From Burkholderiales bacterium (lineage in GTDB: Bacteria > Pseudomonadota > Gammaproteobacteria > Burkholderiales > Burkholderiaceae_E): a stretch of 64,000 nucleotides of DNA. The translations under genes and the position numbers were made by a program. This document shows, one piece after another, positions 60,331 through 64,000 of the stretch; positions within the stretch are counted from its first letter, which is position 1, and each line of letters opens with the position of its first letter. The notes beneath the pieces were generated by a model that saw nothing but the letters and a program-made list of their open reading frames with translations, ran no database searches and was not told where the DNA came from. The stretch covers positions 166,170 to 230,169 of the forward strand of contig JAPLQF010000021.1 of the NCBI GenBank assembly GCA_026399875.1, in the 5' to 3' direction.

Positions 60331-60986
60331 TCGGGCAGGCGCAAGCCGAGCCGGTTGGCGGCGAGCACCGCCTGGGTGCGGTTGCGTACACCGAGTGCCC
60401 GCAGCACCGCGCTGACATGAACCTTGACCGTGCCCTCTGCGAGCTGGAGCTGACGCCCGATCAGTTTGTTCGACATGCCCTGAAGGATCAGGCGCAGGAC
60501 CTCGGTCTGCCGATCACTCAGGCCGAGCTTGCGCACGTCGCCGTCAAGGCGCTGTGCAGCGCGGTTGACCCAGCGCTGATCGATCTGCGCATCGATCTCG
60601 GGCGGCAGATAGATTCGTCCGGAGCAGACCGCGCGCACCGCGATCGCCAATCGCTCGGAGGCCGAACTCTTGCCGAAGAACCCGGCCGCACCGCCCTGCA
60701 GGCAGCGCTCGACCGTCTGGCGATCGCACAGCGCAGAGGTGATCAGGATCGGCAGATTCGGATGGCGCAGGCGAAGGGTCTGCAGGCCCGAGGTGCCGAC
60801 GGTGTCGGGCAGGACCAGGTCGAGCATGGCAAGCGTGAAGGGCGGCGCGGCGTTCAGGATGACCTGCGCCTCGGCCAGACTGCCTGCTTGCTCGGTCTGC
60901 ACCGCTTCGCCCATCATTTCAAGCATGTACCGCACTGCGCCACGCATCATTGGGTGATCGTCGATGATCAGAAATCGCTGGTTCAT
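60327..60986 (-). CDS. LuxR/NarL-type response regulator
   Basis: The 219-residue protein has a receiver domain (RFLIIDDHPMMRGAV, phospho-acceptor Asp56 in LAMLDLVLPD, and Lys in AAGFFGKSSASERL) and a LuxR helix-turn-helix (LGLSDRQTEVLRLILQGMSNKLIGRQLQLAEGTVKVHVSAVLRALGVRNRTQAV). No kinase gene is near. ATG 60986, with GGAG 7-10 nt upstream, is preferred to TTG 61001. It is divergent from the thiolase operon across 276 bp and coupled to the lipoprotein gene, so it may control either. Regulators of this shape near acyl-CoA genes often respond to alcohol or fatty-acid growth. Confidence 0.9.
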   Translation of the reverse strand: MNQRFLIIDDHPMMRGAVRYMLEMMGEAVQTEQAGSLAEAQVILNAAPPFTLAMLDLVLPDTVGTSGLQTLRLRHPNLPILITSALCDRQTVERCLQGGAAGFFGKSSASERLAIAVRAVCSGRIYLPPEIDAQIDQRWVNRAAQRLDGDVRKLGLSDRQTEVLRLILQGMSNKLIGRQLQLAEGTVKVHVSAVLRALGVRNRTQAVLAANRLGLRLPE

Positions 60987-61262
60987 GCCTGTCTCCGTCA
61001 AAGGTGTGAGGAGTATGTTTGCGAATCTGCCAAGCTTCTGTCAACGAGGGTTTCCGTCGGCCGGACTAGTACTTTCGTCTTAATCGAATCGACGCTGCCA
61101 CAATTGCGTCGGATGAGCCTGCGATATGCCGATTGATGCATTCCCGGATCGAAGGGACTTTGCCGGCAGGCCCGAAGGTGTGACCATAGAGGGTGTGCCG
61201 CGGGCGGCCCTGTCTGGCCCTGGCTCTCATCCATTACCACAACGACACAAACGGAGAAGACC

Positions 61263-62423
61263 ATGCGCCAAGCAGTCATCGTTTCTTATGCCCGCACCGG
61301 GCTGGCCAAAGCCGCTCGCGGCGGTTTCAACAACACCTCCAACATGACCATGCTTGGTCATGCCATCGAGCATGCAGTGCAGCGCTCCAAGGTTGACCCG
61401 GCCGAAGTCGAGGACGTCATTGCAGGTTGCGTGGCCGCCTCCGGAAACGTGGCTCGTGCGGCAGCGCTGCTGGCCGGTCTGCCGGTGACCACGTCCGGCA
61501 TGACCATGCATCGTGCCTGCTCATCCGGCCTCAACGCCATCGCGGCGGCTGCCCATCACATCGTCGAGGAAGGCGCCAGCATCATGGTCGGCGGCGGCGT
61601 CGACTCGATCAGCTATCAGGGTGGCGGCGGTGGCGGAAAGTCCGACCGCCTGACCGAGATGTATCCCGACTTCTGGATGCCGATGATCGATACCGCTGAT
61701 GTGGTCGCTGCCCGTTATGGCGTCAGCCGCGAGTATCAGGACGAGTACTCGCTCGAGTCGCAGCGCCGCATGGCGGCTGCCCAGGCCGCCGGCAAGTTCA
61801 AGGATGAAATCATTTCGGTGAAGACCATGATGAAGGTTGTCGACAAGGTCACCAAGGCCGAGTCGATGGTTGAGACGGTGGTCGATCGTGATGAATGCAA
61901 TCGCCCCGACACCACGCTGGCAGGCCTTGCAAAGCTCGAGCCGGTCAAGGGTGCGGGCAAGTTCATCACCGCCGGCAATGCCAGCCAGCTGTCCGACGGT
62001 GCAGCTGCGGTCGTGCTGATGGAAGCCAAGGAAGCCGAGCGTCGCGGTCTTCAGCCGCTGGGCGCTTTCAAGGGCTGGGCGGTTGCAGGCTGCCAGCCCG
62101 ATGAAATGGGCATCGGCCCGGTGTTTGCCGTGCCGCGTCTGCTCGAGCGCCATGGCCTGAAGATCGACGACATCGATCTTTGGGAACTCAACGAAGCCTT
62201 CGCCAGCCAGTGCCTCTATTCGCGCGACAAGCTCGGCATCGACCCCGCCAAATACAACGTCAACGGCGGCTCGATTGCCATCGGCCATCCCTTCGGCATG
62301 ACCGGCGCCCGTCTGACCGGCCATGTGCTGATGGAAGGCAAGCGTCGTGGCGCCAAGCATGTGGTGGTGTCGATGTGCATCGGCGGCGGCATGGGTGCGG
62401 CAGGCCTGCTCGAAGTCTTCTGA
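61263..62423 (+). CDS. Acetyl-CoA acyltransferase (thiolase)
   Basis: The 386-residue enzyme has the thiolase motifs: Cys86 in [15 protein letters not shown] (acyl-binding), [17 protein letters not shown] (His) and [20 protein letters not shown] (second Cys). The insertion [44 protein letters not shown] is typical of the FadA/FadI-type degradative group more than PhaA. It should cleave 3-ketoacyl-CoA. GGAG lies 8 nt before ATG 61263. It is the first gene of a run thiolase-MaoC-ACAD that continues beyond the window. Confidence 0.94.
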   Translation: MRQAVIVSYARTGLAKAARGGFNNTSNMTMLGHAIEHAVQRSKVDPAEVEDVIAGCVAASGNVARAAALLAGLPVTTSGMTMHRACSSGLNAIAAAAHHIVEEGASIMVGGGVDSISYQGGGGGGKSDRLTEMYPDFWMPMIDTADVVAARYGVSREYQDEYSLESQRRMAAAQAAGKFKDEIISVKTMMKVVDKVTKAESMVETVVDRDECNRPDTTLAGLAKLEPVKGAGKFITAGNASQLSDGAAAVVLMEAKEAERRGLQPLGAFKGWAVAGCQPDEMGIGPVFAVPRLLERHGLKIDDIDLWELNEAFASQCLYSRDKLGIDPAKYNVNGGSIAIGHPFGMTGARLTGHVLMEGKRRGAKHVVVSMCIGGGMGAAGLLEVF

Positions 62424-62436
62424 TCCAGGCCCGGTG

Positions 62437-63309
62437 ATGGCGGTCTACGACGCGAAGGCAGCCTTGCCCCGGGGTGTCCCGGGGCCCTGGGGCGAGCCGG
62501 TCGCCATCACCTATGATCAGCGCGACGTCATGCTCTATGCCGTCGGAATCGGGGCGACCGACCTTCGCTTTGTCTACGAGCGTGATCCGGGCTTTGCGGT
62601 GTTTCCGACCTTCCCGATCCGCTGGGGCGGGTTGGGCGCACCGATCGATCTGGCGCTGATCCCGGCCTCTCCCGGGCCGCTCAATATCGACGCCGAACGA
62701 CAGATCGAGCTGCTGCGGCCCTTGCCGCTTGCCGGCACGGTTCAGGTCAGCTCGCGCTTGATCGCGGCGCACCCTCGCGGCAAGGGCAACGGCTTTGTCG
62801 AGACCGAAAGCCATGTGACCGATGCGCAGGGCAATGTCTGTCTGCGCATGGTCAACGGCTCGTTTCGCCGGGGTGTCGAGCAGCTCGGCGACATCGCGCC
62901 CTTCGAAGGGTCGGGTCAGACTTTTTCGGTCAGGATCGATCGGCCGGCGCGAGCACCCGACCTCGAGGTCGGTGCCGTGATTGCACTCAATCAGGCTCAT
63001 ATCTATCGGCTTTCCGGTGACTACAACCCGCTGCACATCGAGCCGGCCGCGGCCCGTTTCGGTGGCTTCGAGACGCCGATCCTGCATGGTCTGTGTACTT
63101 ACGGTCACTGCGGCCAGATGCTGCTCGGCGCGCTGTGTGCCGGTGATCCTGCCCGGTTCAAGGCCTTGCGGGTGCGGTTTTCGTCGCCGGTTTATCCGGG
63201 CGACACGCTTCGGTTATCGGTCTGGCACGATGGGCCGGGTCGCGTGACATTTGAAGCGAAAGTCGGCGATCGCACGGTGGTGTCAAACGCTTATTTCGAG
63301 TTCGCCTGA
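62437..63309 (+). CDS. MaoC-type 2-enoyl-CoA hydratase (double hotdog)
   Basis: The 290-residue protein has an N-terminal hotdog half (YAVGIGATDLRFVYERDPGFAVFPTFPIRWGGLGAP) and a C-terminal half with the hydratase-2 signature IYRLSGDYNPLHIEPAAARFGGFETPILHGLCTYG, whose Asp and His do the catalysis. This layout matches the hydratase part of peroxisomal multifunctional enzyme 2, acting on (R)-3-hydroxyacyl-CoA. ATG 62437 is chosen, 13 bp after the thiolase stop; the longer frame from 62347 lies in the thiolase gene. The R-specific hydratase beside a degradative thiolase suggests breakdown of branched or steroid-like acyl chains. Confidence 0.92.
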   Translation: MAVYDAKAALPRGVPGPWGEPVAITYDQRDVMLYAVGIGATDLRFVYERDPGFAVFPTFPIRWGGLGAPIDLALIPASPGPLNIDAERQIELLRPLPLAGTVQVSSRLIAAHPRGKGNGFVETESHVTDAQGNVCLRMVNGSFRRGVEQLGDIAPFEGSGQTFSVRIDRPARAPDLEVGAVIALNQAHIYRLSGDYNPLHIEPAAARFGGFETPILHGLCTYGHCGQMLLGALCAGDPARFKALRVRFSSPVYPGDTLRLSVWHDGPGRVTFEAKVGDRTVVSNAYFEFA

Positions 63310-63340
63310 CCGGCGGGCCAGCTTCTACAGGACTTGCAAC

Positions 63341-64000
63341 ATGGAATTCGAATTTTCAGCCGAGCAGCAGCAGCTCAAGGACCAGGTCCGCCGCTTTCTG
63401 GCCGATCGCTGCGATCGCAACGCAGTGCGAGCGGTACTGGAGGGCGAGCAGCCGTTTGACCGTCCGCTATGGAAGGCGATGGGCGAACTCGGTTATCTCG
63501 GCGCCTCGATCCCCGAGGCCTATGGCGGACTCGGTGCCGGTTACCTCGAGGCCTGCGTGATCGCAGAAGAACTCGGACGTGCGGTGGCCCCTGTGCCCTT
63601 CGGATCATCGATCGCGCTGGCAGCCGAGTTTCTGCTCAGGGCTGGCACTGAGGCGCAAAAGCAGAAATATCTGCCGCATGTGGCCAGCGGTGAGTCCATC
63701 GGTACGCTGGCGCTGGTCGAAGGCACCGGTCGGGTGACGGCGGCGTCCATCGAGGCCAGTATCGTCAGGGCAGGTGAGTCGGTGAGCCTGTCGGGCAGCA
63801 AGACCGCAGTGGCCGATGGCGACATCGCCGATTTCGCGGTGGTCGCCGCGCGTGATGGCTCGGGGGGTTCGGCCGGCTCTCCCGGAATTTCGCTGTTTCT
63901 CGTCGACCTGCAGCAAGCCGGCGTCAAACGAAGCCCGCTGGCCACGATCGACCCCACCCGCAGCCATGCCCAGCTCGAATTCGCGAATGCGTCGGCCGAA
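63341..64000 (+). CDS. Acyl-CoA dehydrogenase (C-terminus beyond right edge)
   Basis: The visible 220 residues start at ATG 63341 (MEFEFSAEQQQLKDQVRRFLADRC), the normal ACAD beginning, and go on with WKAMGELGYLGASIPEAYGGLGAGYLEACVIAEELGRAVAPVPFGSSIALAAEFLLRAGTEAQKQKYLPHVASGESIGTLAL. The substrate-loop sequence that follows (VEGTGRVTAASIEA) departs from S-E-P-x-x-G-S-D, as in FadE-type subunits of paired ACADs. The gene is cut by the window end. It lies 31 bp after the MaoC gene in the same operon; a second subunit may follow beyond the edge. Confidence 0.88.
   Translation, partial: MEFEFSAEQQQLKDQVRRFLADRCDRNAVRAVLEGEQPFDRPLWKAMGELGYLGASIPEAYGGLGAGYLEACVIAEELGRAVAPVPFGSSIALAAEFLLRAGTEAQKQKYLPHVASGESIGTLALVEGTGRVTAASIEASIVRAGESVSLSGSKTAVADGDIADFAVVAARDGSGGSAGSPGISLFLVDLQQAGVKRSPLATIDPTRSHAQLEFANASAE

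Noticed and set aside
61021..61095. Operator-like ACTAGT/AGTACT overlap upstream of the thiolase gene
   Set aside because: The two hexamers overlap by chance-like palindromy, there is only one copy and no clear dyad of useful length.

Overview
This is high-GC, densely packed bacterial chromosome, most likely from a betaproteobacterium of the order Burkholderiales. The evidence is the block yicC-gmk-rpoZ-spoT facing a Ser/Thr kinase/PP2C/rph/rdgB/hemW block, glnA followed by a DUF4124 gene and ntrBC, Bug-type tricarboxylate receptors, an H-NS protein of the short beta type, and a PEP-CTERM/exosortase-associated regulatory cluster. The genus cannot be fixed from the sequence. No phage, insertion sequence, CRISPR array or rRNA operon was seen.

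Layout. 1-6.0 kb (minus strand): end of an exopolysaccharide/PEP-CTERM locus, in transcription order sugar transferase (epsB-like), prsK, prsR, prsT; the region upstream of it carries a sigma-54-like promoter. 6.2-9.4 kb: mtfA and relA, divergent. 9.4-13.2 kb: mogA, darP, pmbA, a small unknown gene and greB. 13.3-17.5 kb (minus): yicC-gmk-rpoZ-spoT. 17.5-22.1 kb (plus): kinase, PP2C phosphatase, rph, rdgB, hemW. 22.4-27.4 kb: nitrogen control (glnA, DUF4124 protein, ntrB, ntrC). 27.5-33.4 kb: DUF4337 membrane protein, xthA, and a translationally coupled three-gene operon (exported PCMT-like protein, polytopic membrane protein with a spermidine-synthase-like domain, Tat-type alpha/beta hydrolase). 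33.8-40.4 kb: acyl-CoA/oxalate-type ligase, tripartite tricarboxylate transporter TctCBA, ketopantoate reductase homologue, Nudix hydrolase. 40.5-45.1 kb (minus): FAH-family hydrolase, DUF4124-glutaredoxin protein, prlC, folD. 45.2-45.4 kb: tRNA-Ala(GGC) and tRNA-Glu(TTC). 45.7-51 kb: enoyl-CoA hydratase, GST, H-NS, a decayed FAH-type gene, a second enoyl-CoA hydratase and a 5'-nucleotidase lipoprotein. 51-56.4 kb: glcB, a degenerate alpha/beta hydrolase, yceH, a DsbA/kappa-GST-like protein, a dienelactone hydrolase. 56.5-64 kb: acyl-CoA catabolism (a paired acyl-CoA dehydrogenase, thiolase, MaoC hydratase and a third dehydrogenase cut by the right edge) around a response regulator-lipoprotein pair.

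Main themes. (1) Stringent response: both relA (EFDD motif) and spoT (RFKD motif, intact HD) lie within 9 kb, with rpoZ and gmk. (2) Nitrogen control is complete from enhancer-like sites to glnA and ntrBC. (3) Acyl-CoA and C2/C4 carboxylate metabolism dominate the second half. (4) Short tandem repeats, often with a period not divisible by three and carrying stop or start codons, recur at gene ends (relA, darP, greB, spoT, rph/rdgB, glcB, tRNA-Glu). (5) The strongest candidates for undescribed biology are the 28.9-33.4 kb coupled operon, the gene-end repeats, and the PrsKR promoter region.

Method limits: all calls come from reading the sequence and family knowledge; no database search was run.
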